NCBI GenBank assembly: GCA_028712255.1
Contig: JAQTQJ010000017.1
Coordinates: forward strand, 1-37,994
DNA length: 37,994 nucleotides
Source of the DNA: Candidatus Omnitrophota bacterium
GTDB lineage: Bacteria > Omnitrophota > Gorgyraeia > Gygaellales > Profunditerraquicolaceae
Reading direction: 5' to 3'
Part shown: positions 14,395 through 22,984 of the stretch, in pieces
Position numbering within the stretch: position 1 is the stretch's first letter
Layout: each line of letters opens with the position of its first letter
Notes under the pieces: model-generated
Told to the model about the DNA's origin: nothing
Databases searched by the model: none
The model's input: the letters and a program-made list of their open reading frames with translations, nothing else
Position numbers and translations under genes: made by a program

Positions 14395-14715
14395 TTAAAA
14401 AGTCACCACTTTATCGCTTTCTTTAACGATTTCATACATATCTTTCATCGTTGAGATAGGGCACATTTCTGAACCTTCCTGCTCCCTACTTTTAATGCAT
14501 GTTCCGCAGGCGTAAATCTTGCCTCCGGCTTGAAGCAATTTCTCTGCCTGCTCAATGGTATTAAACTTCTCTGTGCTGATTTTTTGATATTCTACGCCCT
14601 TACCCATAAAGAATACCTTAACCTTATCTTCCTGGCCAATAGCAAAATTAGCATAGCGCAAGGCATTCCAACAGGTTTCTGTATCGTTATTTGCAATAAT
14701 GATTCCTATTTTCAT
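14395..14715 (-). CDS. DsrE-family protein
   Basis: A 106-residue DsrE/DsrF-like protein. The first strand is KIGIIIANNDTETCWNALRYANFA, followed by KVFFMGKGVEYQKI and the AGGKIYACGTCIKSR segment, which places Cys residues where the sulfur-carrying Cys of DsrE/TusD proteins lies. A later Cys occurs in SEMCPIST. Family members accept or relay persulfide sulfur, or act as subunits without catalysis. It has a strong ribosome site (GGGAGG) and is 19 bp from the metallo-hydrolase gene. A role in sulfur handling for Fe-S metabolism fits the context. Confidence 0.8.
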   Translation of the reverse strand: MKIGIIIANNDTETCWNALRYANFAIGQEDKVKVFFMGKGVEYQKISTEKFNTIEQAEKLLQAGGKIYACGTCIKSREQEGSEMCPISTMKDMYEIVKESDKVVTF

Positions 14716-14734
14716 CCTCTCCCTCCCAATTAAT

Positions 14735-15448
14735 TCATAACTCTATGCTATCCCCCTCTTTGACCCTCACGAAGCCATAGCCAAACGCCCCACGCATCAT
14801 CTCTATCGCACGCTTTCCGGTGCAGTGCGTTGGAGCAACCTTACGAACACCAAACTCCCGCAGGTCTTTTATAATACGCATATTTGTTTCGTCCGTATTG
14901 TCTTTTAAATGTAAACCACCAAGAATAAAAGAAACTCTTTCCTTTAAAAAATGTTTTTTTACAGCATTTATAATGTTAACGATCCCGGGATGAGCACAAC
15001 CCGTAATAATCGTTATGTTTTTTAAAAACTTTACGGCCAACGCCTGTTCAAAAATACGCCTATCTGCGCAAGAGCTTTGGATCTGACCGGTAGAAAACAC
15101 CTCTTCTCTAATCATAGTAAACGGCTCAACTTCAACCACGCGGACGCCAAAAGAAGCAATTCTATCTTTTACTTCCTGATCAAAACCCGGACAGATATAA
15201 ACTGTAATATCTTTTCGGCCCGGTAACAAATACCACAACCCGGATATATGATCCCAATCATCGTGCGACAAAACAATGTGCTTAATCTTAGCGGCATCAA
15301 TATTAAACTTCCGCATATTGTTTAAAAGTACGCCCGGATCACCAAAGGTATCAAAAAGTACATCTTCACCAATTAAAAAAGATATGCCCCACCTACGGAT
15401 GAACCGTTCCCACTTGCTTGAACCTGTGGCAATAATTTTTATTTTCAT
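14735..15448 (-). CDS. Metallo-beta-lactamase-fold hydrolase
   Basis: A 237-residue MBL-fold protein. The metal-binding motif is present as LSHDDWDHISGLWYL (HxxxDH type), with further ligands in ITGCAHPGIVN and in FILGGLHLKD plus the last THCTGK. The pattern CAHPGI and THCTG is that of the family that includes methanopterin-related 7,8-dihydropterin-6-methyl beta-ribofuranosylaminobenzene phosphate synthase-like hydrolases. The actual substrate is unknown. It is soluble, and its start ATG 15448 lies 12 bp after the methyltransferase stop. Confidence in fold is high, in reaction low. Confidence 0.85.
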   Translation of the reverse strand: MKIKIIATGSSKWERFIRRWGISFLIGEDVLFDTFGDPGVLLNNMRKFNIDAAKIKHIVLSHDDWDHISGLWYLLPGRKDITVYICPGFDQEVKDRIASFGVRVVEVEPFTMIREEVFSTGQIQSSCADRRIFEQALAVKFLKNITIITGCAHPGIVNIINAVKKHFLKERVSFILGGLHLKDNTDETNMRIIKDLREFGVRKVAPTHCTGKRAIEMMRGAFGYGFVRVKEGDSIEL

Positions 15449-15460
15449 ATTTTATTTCGC

Positions 15461-16081
15461 TCATTTCTTTTTTGCCGATAGCACTACAAAACCACCCTTA
15501 CCAAAGCCTTTTTTGGGTTTCTCCACTGAATTCATTTTATCCGGCATTTTATATATCGTTTGATAATACGAAACCCTGCCAAAGCCTGACATCTTAAGCA
15601 AATTAGTAACTTCTTTCACGCCGAAAAAATGTGCCTGCTTATAAAACAGGCTTTTTTCCCCCTGATAGAACCTGCCTAAAAAACTATCCTTATCAATAAT
15701 GCCAATAATAATCTTGCCACGCTTCTTTAAAACCCTTTTTGCTTCTATCAATACTTCGACAGGATCTTTGACAAAACACAAAGTAATAATAATGGTAATA
15801 TAATCTAAAGTGGAACTATCAAACGGTAATCTTTCTCCTTGAGTACGGTGTACATCTATACCTCTTTTTCTGGCAATTTTAAGCATATTTTCAGAAGGAT
15901 CAACCCCGTACTTTATTCCTAATCTAGAAGCAAATCTGCCTGTGCCAACACCAATCTCCAACCCTTTTTCATTCTGCGGCAGTACTTTTCTTATTGCCCC
16001 CAGCTCTGACAAAAATGCGAATTTATGCTTATCATACCAAGCGTCATATTTCTTATAATGTTTATCGAAGGCATCACTCAT
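15461..16081 (-). CDS. SAM-dependent class I methyltransferase
   Basis: A 206-residue methyltransferase. The SAM-binding motif I reads GLEIGVGTGRFASRLG, followed by the acidic-loop region YGVDPSENML and motif LPFDSSTLDYITIIITLCFV. The fold resembles the UbiE/MenG-like and arsenite-type small methyltransferases, but no substrate can be named. I start at ATG 16081 (MSDAFDKHYK), which overlaps the stop of the DnaJ-like gene as ATGA; an upstream start would give a 25-bp overlap and no better ribosome site. It is linked to the MBL-fold gene. Confidence 0.85.
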   Translation of the reverse strand: MSDAFDKHYKKYDAWYDKHKFAFLSELGAIRKVLPQNEKGLEIGVGTGRFASRLGIKYGVDPSENMLKIARKRGIDVHRTQGERLPFDSSTLDYITIIITLCFVKDPVEVLIEAKRVLKKRGKIIIGIIDKDSFLGRFYQGEKSLFYKQAHFFGVKEVTNLLKMSGFGRVSYYQTIYKMPDKMNSVEKPKKGFGKGGFVVLSAKKK

Positions 16082-16395
16082 AAATCCAGATCTCCGAACC
16101 AACCGTCATAAAACCTTTTAAGATGCTCATATTCTTCTTTTGACATAGTATTTTTCTTGGCCTCTTTCTCTCTGAAAGAATACTGATAATTTGCGCAATA
16201 GCTTAAGATAACATCCCTTGCGTGGTTTATTTTTTTAAATATTTCTTCACAGTGTTGCTTATCTTTCGCCTTACATCTATCAGGATGGTATTTAAGGGCT
16301 AAACTTCTAAAAGCCTCTTTAATCTCTTCTATGCTCGCCTCTTCACCTAATCCTAGGATCTTTCTTGCTTCATCAATTTGCTTAAAATTCCTCAT
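16078..16395 (-). CDS. J-domain protein
   Basis: A 105-residue protein with an N-terminal J domain (residues about 8-66): ARKILGLGEEASIEEIKEAF, then ALKYHPDRCKAKD with the essential HPD loop, then EEIFKKINHARDVIL. After the J domain is a short charged tail, KEEYEHLKRFYDGW. It lacks the Gly/Phe and zinc-finger regions of DnaJ, so it is a minimal cochaperone that stimulates a DnaK partner (not in the window). J proteins of this size also assist Fe-S transfer (HscB-like), which would suit the neighbourhood, but it has no HscB C-terminal domain. Confidence 0.88.
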   Translation of the reverse strand: MRNFKQIDEARKILGLGEEASIEEIKEAFRSLALKYHPDRCKAKDKQHCEEIFKKINHARDVILSYCANYQYSFREKEAKKNTMSKEEYEHLKRFYDGWFGDLDL

Positions 16396-16459
16396 ATTAT
16401 AATCCTATTTTTATTTTCGGATAAATATTCATTTATTATCTTCTCCGCACTTTCATATA

Positions 16460-16777
16460 TCAAATATGAGATTTAATTGCAGTTTCAATCTCTGCCTTAG
16501 GAAGCGCGCCTACAATTCTATCTACTACTTCCCCATTTTTAAAGATCGCCAATGTCGGTATACTCATAATACCATAACTGGAAGCCGTCTTAGGGGCATC
16601 ATCCACGTTTAATTTACAGACTTTTAATTTTCCTTTATATTCTTTGGCAATTTGTTCGATCACCGGGGCAAGCCTGAGGCAAGGCCCGCACCATACAGAC
16701 CAAAAATCCACCAAAACTGGCAAAACTTCTTCCAATACCTCTTGTTTAAAATTAGCATCAGTTACATCAATCCCCAT
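16460..16777 (-). CDS. trxA: Thioredoxin
   Basis: A 105-residue classical thioredoxin with active site SVWCGPCLRLAP (WCGPC, about residues 28-34), cis-Pro segment GIMSIPTLAIFKNGE and the C-terminal helix. Length and layout are canonical. It reduces protein disulfides in the cytosol and could also feed electrons to the CcdA-like protein of the zinc operon. It is 31 bp from the Rrf2 regulator gene and is preceded by a GAGGAG ribosome site. Confidence 0.95.
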   Translation of the reverse strand: MGIDVTDANFKQEVLEEVLPVLVDFWSVWCGPCLRLAPVIEQIAKEYKGKLKVCKLNVDDAPKTASSYGIMSIPTLAIFKNGEVVDRIVGALPKAEIETAIKSHI

Positions 16778-16807
16778 TTTCTCTCCTCCATTGCAGCAAA
16801 TATTTCA

Positions 16808-17266
16808 TTAAGAAATCTTGTCCCGCGCATTAGAGCAAATTCGATCTTTTCTAACCTGCCTGCCCATACTCTTAAGTAATTTCGTTATGGTAAGCTGCTT
16901 TAATACGTTATTTAATTGAAACTCAATATTTTTCATCTTCCGCATTAGTAAGCATGTATCAGACTGAGGGCATATATTTTTCTCCAACAAGCAATCAATG
17001 ATATCTATCTCATTATGAAAAATACGCATTATATCTATAATACGTATTTTATCCGGATTAATTCTTAGCATAAACCCTCCGCCACTGCCTTTTAAAGACT
17101 TTAATATGCCGTGTTTACTCAATACCTGCAGGATTCTTCTTAAAAAAGCCCTGCGCATATTTAATTTCTTTACCAGCTCATTAACAGAAATCACCCTGGC
17201 GGGGTTTAAAGCAAAGTAAAGCAACGACTTAATCGCGTAGTGAATATTTTTCGTGACTAATTTCAT
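16808..17266 (-). CDS. Rrf2-family regulator with three conserved cysteines
   Basis: A 152-residue Rrf2-family winged-helix protein: NIHYAIKSLLYFALNP, then VISVNELVKKLNMRRAFLRRILQVLSKHGIL, then the wing SLKGSGGGFMLRINPDKIRI. Three cysteines, C92, C99 and C105, stand where IscR, NsrR and RsrR carry the ligands of their [Fe-S] cluster. It is probably an Fe-S or redox sensor. Its start is one base from the thiC stop, so it is cotranscribed with thiC, and it precedes thioredoxin. Its targets are unknown; the surrounding Fe-S genes are natural candidates. Confidence 0.88.
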   Translation of the reverse strand: MKLVTKNIHYAIKSLLYFALNPARVISVNELVKKLNMRRAFLRRILQVLSKHGILKSLKGSGGGFMLRINPDKIRIIDIMRIFHNEIDIIDCLLEKNICPQSDTCLLMRKMKNIEFQLNNVLKQLTITKLLKSMGRQVRKDRICSNARDKIS

Positions 17267-17267
17267 A

Positions 17268-18503
17268 CTATCTGTAAACTTTTAGCGCGCAAAATTCATC
17301 TCCGCACATAGAACAGCCACCCTTTTTTAATCGTGGAGCTTTACTAAGCAGCTCTTTAAACTTCCTGCTATCAATGGCATATTCGCGCATTTTAACCCAA
17401 TCGAGATTTTTCCTTGCCTTTGACATCAACCTATTCTGCGATATTGCCCTCTTATTGCCCCGGGCAATATCAGCAATAGAAGCAGCAATCTTTGTAATCA
17501 CAACTCCCTGGCGGACATCTTCAACATCCGGCAATCCAATATGCTCTTTAGGGGTAACATAACAAAGAAAGTCCGCTCCACAATAACCGGCTAAAGCGCC
17601 TCCTATACTACAGGCGATATGGTCATAACCTACAGCTGTATCTATAGGCAGCGGGCCTAAAACATAAAAAGGCGCGCCGCGACAGATTTTCTTCTCTAAT
17701 TCCACGTTCTTCTTAATTTCATTTAAAGGAATATGCCCCGGGCCTTCTATTATTATTTGCACACCCCTTTGCTTTGCCTTTAAAGCAAGCTCTCCTAAAA
17801 CTCCTAATTCATAAACTTGAGCCCTATCTGTCGAATCAGCAATACAACCCGGCCTTAACCCATCGCCTAAACTTATGGTGACATTATATTCCTTGGCAAT
17901 ATCCAAAATCTCATCGAAATATTCATAAAGGAAGTTTTCTTTTTTATTTTTTGCCATCCACTCAAGCAAAAAAGAACCTCCTCTTGATACAACCGGAATC
18001 TGCCTTTTTTTAACCAAACTTAAAGCTGCCCGGGTAACGCCGGAATGGATAGTAACAAAATCTACACCTTCTTTCGCCTGCCGCTGGAGCACTTTAAGAT
18101 AATCCTTTATTGCCATAGATTTAACGCCGCCGGATTCAATCGCCGCTTGATAAATAGGCACTGTCCCTAACGGACACGAGCAATGTTCAATCAATGCCTT
18201 TCTTATTTTATCAATATCCGAAGAACAGCAGACTATAGTCAAATCCATCACCGCATCCGCCCCGGCTGCTATGGCGGCATTAAGCTTTTTCAATTCGTTT
18301 TTTAGGCATAAATCTTCAGGGGAAGCGCCGATATTGGCATTAACCTTAACCGCCAGATCTTTGCCTACGGCTATCGGCCTAATGTTTTTATGATTTTTAT
18401 TCGCCAAAACAACCGCTAAGCCCCGCGCAATATTTCTTTTTAAAACATTAATATCAATGTTCTCTTCCCTGGCTATGAGCCGCAACATTTTATCAGCGAT
18501 CAT
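17268..18503 (-). CDS. thiC: Phosphomethylpyrimidine synthase ThiC
   Basis: A 411-residue ThiC, which converts aminoimidazole ribotide to hydroxymethylpyrimidine phosphate for thiamine with radical SAM chemistry. The C-terminal cluster motif C397-x2-C400-x4-C405 is intact. Core landmarks are present: DAVMDLTI, FVTIHSGVTR, SRGGSFLLEW, SLGDGLRPGCIADSTD, IEGPGHIPLNEI, YVLGPLPIDTAVGYDHI and LCYVTPKEHIGLPD. The length matches the short anaerobe/archaeal form lacking the long N-terminal domain. No TPP riboswitch fits in the 69 bp upstream. A 15-codon reading frame (18500-18547) with an AGAGGT site overlaps its start as ATGA. Confidence 0.96.
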   Translation of the reverse strand: MIADKMLRLIAREENIDINVLKRNIARGLAVVLANKNHKNIRPIAVGKDLAVKVNANIGASPEDLCLKNELKKLNAAIAAGADAVMDLTIVCCSSDIDKIRKALIEHCSCPLGTVPIYQAAIESGGVKSMAIKDYLKVLQRQAKEGVDFVTIHSGVTRAALSLVKKRQIPVVSRGGSFLLEWMAKNKKENFLYEYFDEILDIAKEYNVTISLGDGLRPGCIADSTDRAQVYELGVLGELALKAKQRGVQIIIEGPGHIPLNEIKKNVELEKKICRGAPFYVLGPLPIDTAVGYDHIACSIGGALAGYCGADFLCYVTPKEHIGLPDVEDVRQGVVITKIAASIADIARGNKRAISQNRLMSKARKNLDWVKMREYAIDSRKFKELLSKAPRLKKGGCSMCGDEFCALKVYR

Positions 18504-18572
18504 CTTTTACAAACTCCATCTCCTGAACAAAGCGAAATATCGCTCATTTTACCGCAACCTCTGTATTTATAT

Positions 18573-19079
18573 TCATAAATTAACATGTTTATCTTTAGCC
18601 TTCCAAAATTTCGGTTTAAACAACATTAGCTTTTCTAATAGCCCCAAATAATCAATAATTAGTTTTCCTTGCAAATGGCCTATTTCATGTTGTAAAACTC
18701 TTGCCAAAAGCCCCCGCGCCTCCACTTCAACAACTTTTCCCAATTCATTTAACCCGCTAACGATAATTTCCTCCGGTCGAGCGATACTGACCACTATGCC
18801 TGGAATACTTAAACACCCCTCCTCCCATTTACCGCCTGATCCTTTTGTTTCCATAATTACCGGATTAGCTAATCTGATCGCGCCTTCGCCGATATCCACA
18901 ACTATTAAACTTTTTGTAATCCCGATTTGCGGAGCAGCTAAACCAATCCCCGCAAAATGCCGCATAGTAAAAAGCATCTCTTCAAAAATCCTTACTTCTT
19001 TATCTGTAATCTCTTTTATCTCAAGCGTTTTCTTTCTTAAAACGCTATCCGGATATTTTTTTATTTCTAATGGCTCCAT
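18573..19079 (-). CDS. def: Peptide deformylase
   Basis: A 168-residue peptide deformylase that removes formyl from nascent N-terminal Met. Motif 1 is GIGLAAPQIG (about residues 44-53), motif 2 EGCLSIPG with the metal Cys, and motif 3 QHEIGHLQG, which keeps the two metal His and the catalytic Glu but has Gly in place of the usual Asp of HEIDH. The N-terminus KKYPDSVLRK is in the right place, so the ATG at 19079 is accepted even though it overlaps the end of the DUF89 gene by 35 bp and the ribosome site is weak. The C-terminal tail is longer than in E. coli and basic. Confidence 0.93.
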   Translation of the reverse strand: MEPLEIKKYPDSVLRKKTLEIKEITDKEVRIFEEMLFTMRHFAGIGLAAPQIGITKSLIVVDIGEGAIRLANPVIMETKGSGGKWEEGCLSIPGIVVSIARPEEIIVSGLNELGKVVEVEARGLLARVLQHEIGHLQGKLIIDYLGLLEKLMLFKPKFWKAKDKHVNL

Positions 19080-19947
19080 TTTTATTTAAATTGTAAAACA
19101 ATACTACATCTCTCATCTTACAGCCGGTCTCCTTTGCTATAGCCGGGCATTTCACCATAAACAAAAAGAAAATAGCCCTTTTCTCTTGCGACAAAGATTC
19201 GAAATTCCCCTGGCCCTTACTAATAACTATATCCGCACGCCTGAAAATATTTAGAAATTCATCTGAGCAGTACTTTAAAATAGTGCCCGGAGCATCAACT
19301 CCGCTGGAAATAACTTGAGCAATTTTATCTATCCCGCAAAAAACCGCGTCTTCCCTAAGGGCGTCATTAATCGCTGGTTTATCCCGAACCGCAAAAATAA
19401 CTTTCCGGTGATCGCAAAACTCTTCAATAAAAATCCGGTCAAAAACAATCTCTCCGGCATTATCGGCCAAATAAAGAACTGTTTTTGCCGATTCTAAATC
19501 ATTCTTGAAGCCTTCATATTCAAATACGCCCTTTCGGCCGGCAGTAAAATTATCTTTCAACAATTTTTGGATTTCTTCCTCAATATCCAGGGTGTTCTTT
19601 GCCGCATAATCAATAACATTACCCGCTATAGCAAATTCAATCGCTGTTAACAAACGATCCTTGGATTGTGTGACCTTTTCTTTAAGTTTCGGGTAAAGCT
19701 CCATTGCCCGGCGGTTGCTTTGATCTTTAACTGTTTTATAAAGGTCCTGCTCTCCGAATCTTTTTTCAAAAAGCTTATGCATCTTGCGAGCCATTTCCGG
19801 AGGAGTTAATCCCAGAGAAAAACCAGGGACTAGAGTCGCAACATCATTCATTATTTCTTTGTGAATAAGCTCATTCTCAGTAAATAATCGTCCTTGTTCA
19901 AGCGCTTGCCTGAAAAAACAGGGGATACAATCTAAATAAGTCTTCAC
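19045..19947 (-). CDS. DUF89/ARMT1-like damage-control phosphatase
   Basis: A 300-residue DUF89 protein. Landmarks are MKTYLDCIPCFFRQALE at the N-terminus, VLYLADNAGEIVFDRIFIEE with the conserved Asp and Asn of the metal site, KPAINDALREDA and IVISKGQGNFESLS. DUF89 enzymes are metal-dependent phosphatases that remove damaged phosphometabolites such as sugar phosphates. Two Cys near the start (C7, C10) are typical of the family's prokaryotic subgroup. It overlaps the upstream radical SAM gene by four bases (ATGA) and the deformylase start by 35 bp, so it is part of one transcript. Confidence 0.87.
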   Translation of the reverse strand: MKTYLDCIPCFFRQALEQGRLFTENELIHKEIMNDVATLVPGFSLGLTPPEMARKMHKLFEKRFGEQDLYKTVKDQSNRRAMELYPKLKEKVTQSKDRLLTAIEFAIAGNVIDYAAKNTLDIEEEIQKLLKDNFTAGRKGVFEYEGFKNDLESAKTVLYLADNAGEIVFDRIFIEEFCDHRKVIFAVRDKPAINDALREDAVFCGIDKIAQVISSGVDAPGTILKYCSDEFLNIFRRADIVISKGQGNFESLSQEKRAIFFLFMVKCPAIAKETGCKMRDVVLFYNLNKNGAIRNKKISG

Positions 19948-20735
19948 TTAACTTTGCCCCGTCTTTTCAATGTCGCTTCATCGCTTACGGACGTAATACC
20001 CTTCAATGTTCTCTCGTCATAGGCTGAAACTACATTGATTCCCTTACAAGTAGAAATAAAATAATCCTTTATCTTCAAAATATCTCCCCTGGATAATGGC
20101 CGAACATTACATGGCCTTAACGGCGTATTAACCTGAACTTCATCCGGCTTAATATAATTTGCTAGATAAATATACTTATTAATATCCTGTTTATTGTTTT
20201 CGATAAACATTATCTGTAATGCTAACTTCCCCTTATATTCATTTCGAAATTCTTTTATACCCTCTAAAATATCATCGAATCTTAATCCTTTAACAGGCCT
20301 GTTAATTTCCTGTAAAGACTCTTGGGAACAGGCATCTAACTTAACTACAACAAAATCTGCTAAAGCCAGCTCTTTCCTTACTTCATCTAACTCCATTAAA
20401 GAACTATTAGTTATAACTGCAATTGGCTCTTTGCAGATTAACTTTACTGCTTTTATCATCTCCCCTAAATTTTCAGCCAAGGTAGGCTCCCCAGCTCCTG
20501 AAAATGTTATATAATCTATTTTCAACGCAGGTAGCCTAGCCAACTCCTCAATAATCTCCTTAGCTTCAATAAATTTCTTTCTTTCATTAGTAAAAAGCCC
20601 TGTTTTGCCAATCTGACAATAAACACAATCAAAACTGCATACTTTTCTCCCTTTAGAGATCGGGTCTATACCCAAAGAACTCCCCAACCGCCAAGAAGGT
20701 ACCGGTCCATAAATATATTTAAACACGGACTTCAT
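19944..20735 (-). CDS. Radical SAM protein, COG0731-like
   Basis: A 263-residue radical SAM enzyme with cluster motif C33-x3-C37-x2-C40 in VCSFDCVYCQIGKTG. The N-terminus YGPVPSWRLGSSLGIDPI is typical of the COG0731-like group, annotated loosely as Fe-S oxidoreductases related to wyosine synthesis. Other landmarks are ITFSGAGEPTLAENL (the GEP motif) and VVVKLDACSQESLQEINRP. No extra cluster domain is present. Its substrate is unknown. It is coupled to the DUF89 gene by an ATGA overlap and lies three bases from the Mrp gene. Confidence 0.85.
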   Translation of the reverse strand: MKSVFKYIYGPVPSWRLGSSLGIDPISKGRKVCSFDCVYCQIGKTGLFTNERKKFIEAKEIIEELARLPALKIDYITFSGAGEPTLAENLGEMIKAVKLICKEPIAVITNSSLMELDEVRKELALADFVVVKLDACSQESLQEINRPVKGLRFDDILEGIKEFRNEYKGKLALQIMFIENNKQDINKYIYLANYIKPDEVQVNTPLRPCNVRPLSRGDILKIKDYFISTCKGINVVSAYDERTLKGITSVSDEATLKRRGKVK

Positions 20736-20738
20736 TAT

Positions 20739-21554
20739 CTATCTTTCGACAAATTCTTTTATTTTATCCACAATACCCATAAACGCCTCAGCGGCTTTTG
20801 ATTTCTCTTGGAAAGAAACAAACGGTGTTCCCTTATCCCCAAACTCAACAAATTCCGGTTGAAACGGCACTTCCCCCAAAAACGGGACTTTTAATCCTTG
20901 CGCAGCTTTCTCGCCGCCACCTTTTTTAAAAATATCTGTTTGGCCATGGCAATGCGGACAAATAAACCCACTCATATTTTCAATTATACCGATTACCGGT
21001 ATTTTTATTTCCTGAGCGAACAGAACGCTTTTACGCGCATCAAGTATAGCGACATCCTGCGGCGTAGTTACAATAATAATCCCACTTACATTGGGAATAA
21101 GCTGACAAGCGCTTAAAGGCTCATCTCCTGTTCCGGGAGGCGAATCAATAACTAGATAATCTAAATCACCCCAGTTCACATCGCTCAAAAATTGCCGGAT
21201 CACCGCGGCTTTGGCAGGCCCACGCCAAATTATCGGCTGATCAGGATTGTAGCCTGAAAGAGCGATACTCACCGCTTTAAGATTTGCGCTCACTAAAACG
21301 GGCTCTATCCCAAATTCACAAGAAAAGATTGTTCGGTCTTCTACTCCCAGCATTTTCGCAATATTAGGCCCGTGAAGATCAATATCTAAAATACCCACCG
21401 AATTACCGGAGAGTGAAAGTGCATACGCAAGATTAACCGCCACCGTTGTCTTTCCCACCCCGCCTTTACCGCTCATGACGATAAGAGGATACTTAATTCT
21501 AGACATCTTTTCTTTAAGCTGTTTTTCCTGCTCCATTAAATTTTGCTCATTCAT
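20739..21554 (-). CDS. Mrp/NBP35-family Fe-S carrier ATPase
   Basis: A 271-residue Mrp/ApbC-type P-loop ATPase that binds and transfers iron-sulfur clusters. The deviant Walker A is MSGKGGVGKTT (residues 28-37), the switch motifs are DIDLHGPN and DSPPGTGDE, and the cluster-binding CxxC is C199-P-H-C202 in SGFICPHCHG. The N-terminal extension of Orp/Mrp fusions is absent. It lies 16 bp from the NifU-like scaffold gene. In this cluster it probably moves clusters from the scaffold to radical SAM or MinD-ferredoxin partners. Confidence 0.93.
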   Translation of the reverse strand: MNEQNLMEQEKQLKEKMSRIKYPLIVMSGKGGVGKTTVAVNLAYALSLSGNSVGILDIDLHGPNIAKMLGVEDRTIFSCEFGIEPVLVSANLKAVSIALSGYNPDQPIIWRGPAKAAVIRQFLSDVNWGDLDYLVIDSPPGTGDEPLSACQLIPNVSGIIIVTTPQDVAILDARKSVLFAQEIKIPVIGIIENMSGFICPHCHGQTDIFKKGGGEKAAQGLKVPFLGEVPFQPEFVEFGDKGTPFVSFQEKSKAAEAFMGIVDKIKEFVER

Positions 21555-21570
21555 TTTTTAATTCCCCTTT

Positions 21571-21966
21571 TTACTTTTTTAATAAATAATCCGCGATTGC
21601 CCTGTAAAGAGTGCTTACAGAAAGTATCGAACAGTGCAAGTGATCTGCGGGTAAACCCTTCAGTTGTTTAATCACCTCTCCCGCTGAAATAGCTAATGCT
21701 TCATTGATAGTTTTGCCATAAGCCAAATGCGCGGCCATTGCAGCGCATGCCCTTGTGGCGCCGCATCCATCTGTGTAATATTTAATATCGGTAATCCTTT
21801 TATCTTCAATCACCAAACAGAACTCCATCGCGTCCCCGCAAGGCCCTTTTAAATATGACGAACTTGTGGGATCGTTCATTCTGCCAAAAAACTTTGGATC
21901 ATTCAAAAGCTTAATAACCTCTTTAGGGTAACCAAAGGATTCTTCTTTATTACTCTTGTTTTCCAT
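21571..21966 (-). CDS. NifU/IscU-like Fe-S cluster scaffold
   Basis: A 131-residue scaffold of the IscU/NifU N-terminal family. Ligand cysteines sit in the usual contexts: LKGPC43GDAMEF, TDGC68GATRACAA and LHC112SILS, the last corresponding to the third IscU cysteine. C74 is extra. I prefer ATG 21966: an AAAGGA site stands seven bases before it, it avoids overlap with the DUF2099 gene, and the longer form adds only a basic, non-conserved tail. No cysteine desulfurase is in the window, so sulfur must come from elsewhere. It lies directly between DUF2099 and Mrp genes. Confidence 0.88.
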   Translation of the reverse strand: MENKSNKEESFGYPKEVIKLLNDPKFFGRMNDPTSSSYLKGPCGDAMEFCLVIEDKRITDIKYYTDGCGATRACAAMAAHLAYGKTINEALAISAGEVIKQLKGLPADHLHCSILSVSTLYRAIADYLLKK

Positions 21967-21991
21967 ATAAGCATCCTTTCTAAAAGATTCT

Positions 21992-22981
21992 CTATCTATA
22001 CAGGCGCGTACTCGTTTTATCTTCAAAACTCAGCATGCTCTGGGCATTAACTGGCAGTTTAGACTCGCTAATAAATACCTTAAAGTTTCCTAAATGAACA
22101 CATTGCCCGCTGTGCTCATTTGAAAAAAGGTATTGCTTTTTTGTATCCAAACTATTAATGTTTCCGCTTTCGTCCGCGTAGGCAGAAACAAAATCAACTC
22201 CGTTCTTGGTTAAGACAAAAACTGGTATTTGTTTGGAAAGCTGTATTATCGCCAAAGGCCCGATCATCTGGCGCACATCAAAAGAAGCGCAGCTCCACAC
22301 CAAGTCAGCGTAATCGCGTATCATAGTAATCTTATCATTAGTTATACCAGTTGTGCATACCACCAATGAAATTATTTTAACGCTGTTTTCTTTTTCTAAT
22401 AAACGCAGCCTCTTTAAATTCTCAGCCGAATCTCCACTTATAGTAACGGCGATAGTTTTATACCCTGCTTTTATCGCTTCCTTAACCCCTTGAAACTGAT
22501 CAATAAGCGCGTTTTCAGATACTATTCGGCAACCGGCAGTTTTAAGTTTACCAATAATGCCTTTAATTGGCGATGTTAGCAACAAGCTATTCATTCGAGC
22601 GCCTATACCTTGAACAACTTCCGGCGCGTCCGTGATAACTGTACCGGCCCCTTCACAGACTACAACTGCCGCGTCAATCGCGCTCTTTCTCAGCGCGAAC
22701 ATAAGCATCTCTGAGGCCCCATATGGAATTGAAACATCTCCGCAGGAAAGCTCTCTATTATCAGTGAAAAAACCATAATCTTCTATTTTTGATTCAATTG
22801 CGCTTTTAACAGCTTCCTTATCGTTACCTTGTATTTTGCTAAAATCTTTACACAGATGTTTTGCTAATGGACAAAACCTAAGCGTTGGCTCGGTAATATT
22901 AATTACTTGCCCGTAAGATACGCTCACAAAGGATGAAAAATATTTTAATACGTGAATATCCCGCTTATTTATGGAATCCAT
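21992..22981 (-). CDS. DUF2099 protein (methanogenesis marker 8-like)
   Basis: A 329-residue protein with the marks of DUF2099: IDAAVVVCEGAGTVITDAPEVVQGIGARM, then GIIGKLKTAGCRIVSE and DQFQGVKEAIKAGYKTIAVTISG. The family was defined as a methanogenesis marker but also occurs in bacteria; no reaction is known. Three cysteines near the start (LRFCPLAKHLCKDF, C37 and C43, and the later LSCGD) could bind a cluster. It sits between a MinD-ferredoxin gene (3 bp) and the NifU-like gene. That context, next to a HydG-like enzyme, suggests work on a metallocofactor, which is inference. Confidence 0.75.
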   Translation of the reverse strand: MDSINKRDIHVLKYFSSFVSVSYGQVINITEPTLRFCPLAKHLCKDFSKIQGNDKEAVKSAIESKIEDYGFFTDNRELSCGDVSIPYGASEMLMFALRKSAIDAAVVVCEGAGTVITDAPEVVQGIGARMNSLLLTSPIKGIIGKLKTAGCRIVSENALIDQFQGVKEAIKAGYKTIAVTISGDSAENLKRLRLLEKENSVKIISLVVCTTGITNDKITMIRDYADLVWSCASFDVRQMIGPLAIIQLSKQIPVFVLTKNGVDFVSAYADESGNINSLDTKKQYLFSNEHSGQCVHLGNFKVFISESKLPVNAQSMLSFEDKTSTRLYR

Positions 22982-22984
22982 AAT

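Noticed and set aside
18504-18572. TPP riboswitch before thiC
   Set aside because: The gap is 69 bases and lacks the CTGAGA and other conserved blocks.
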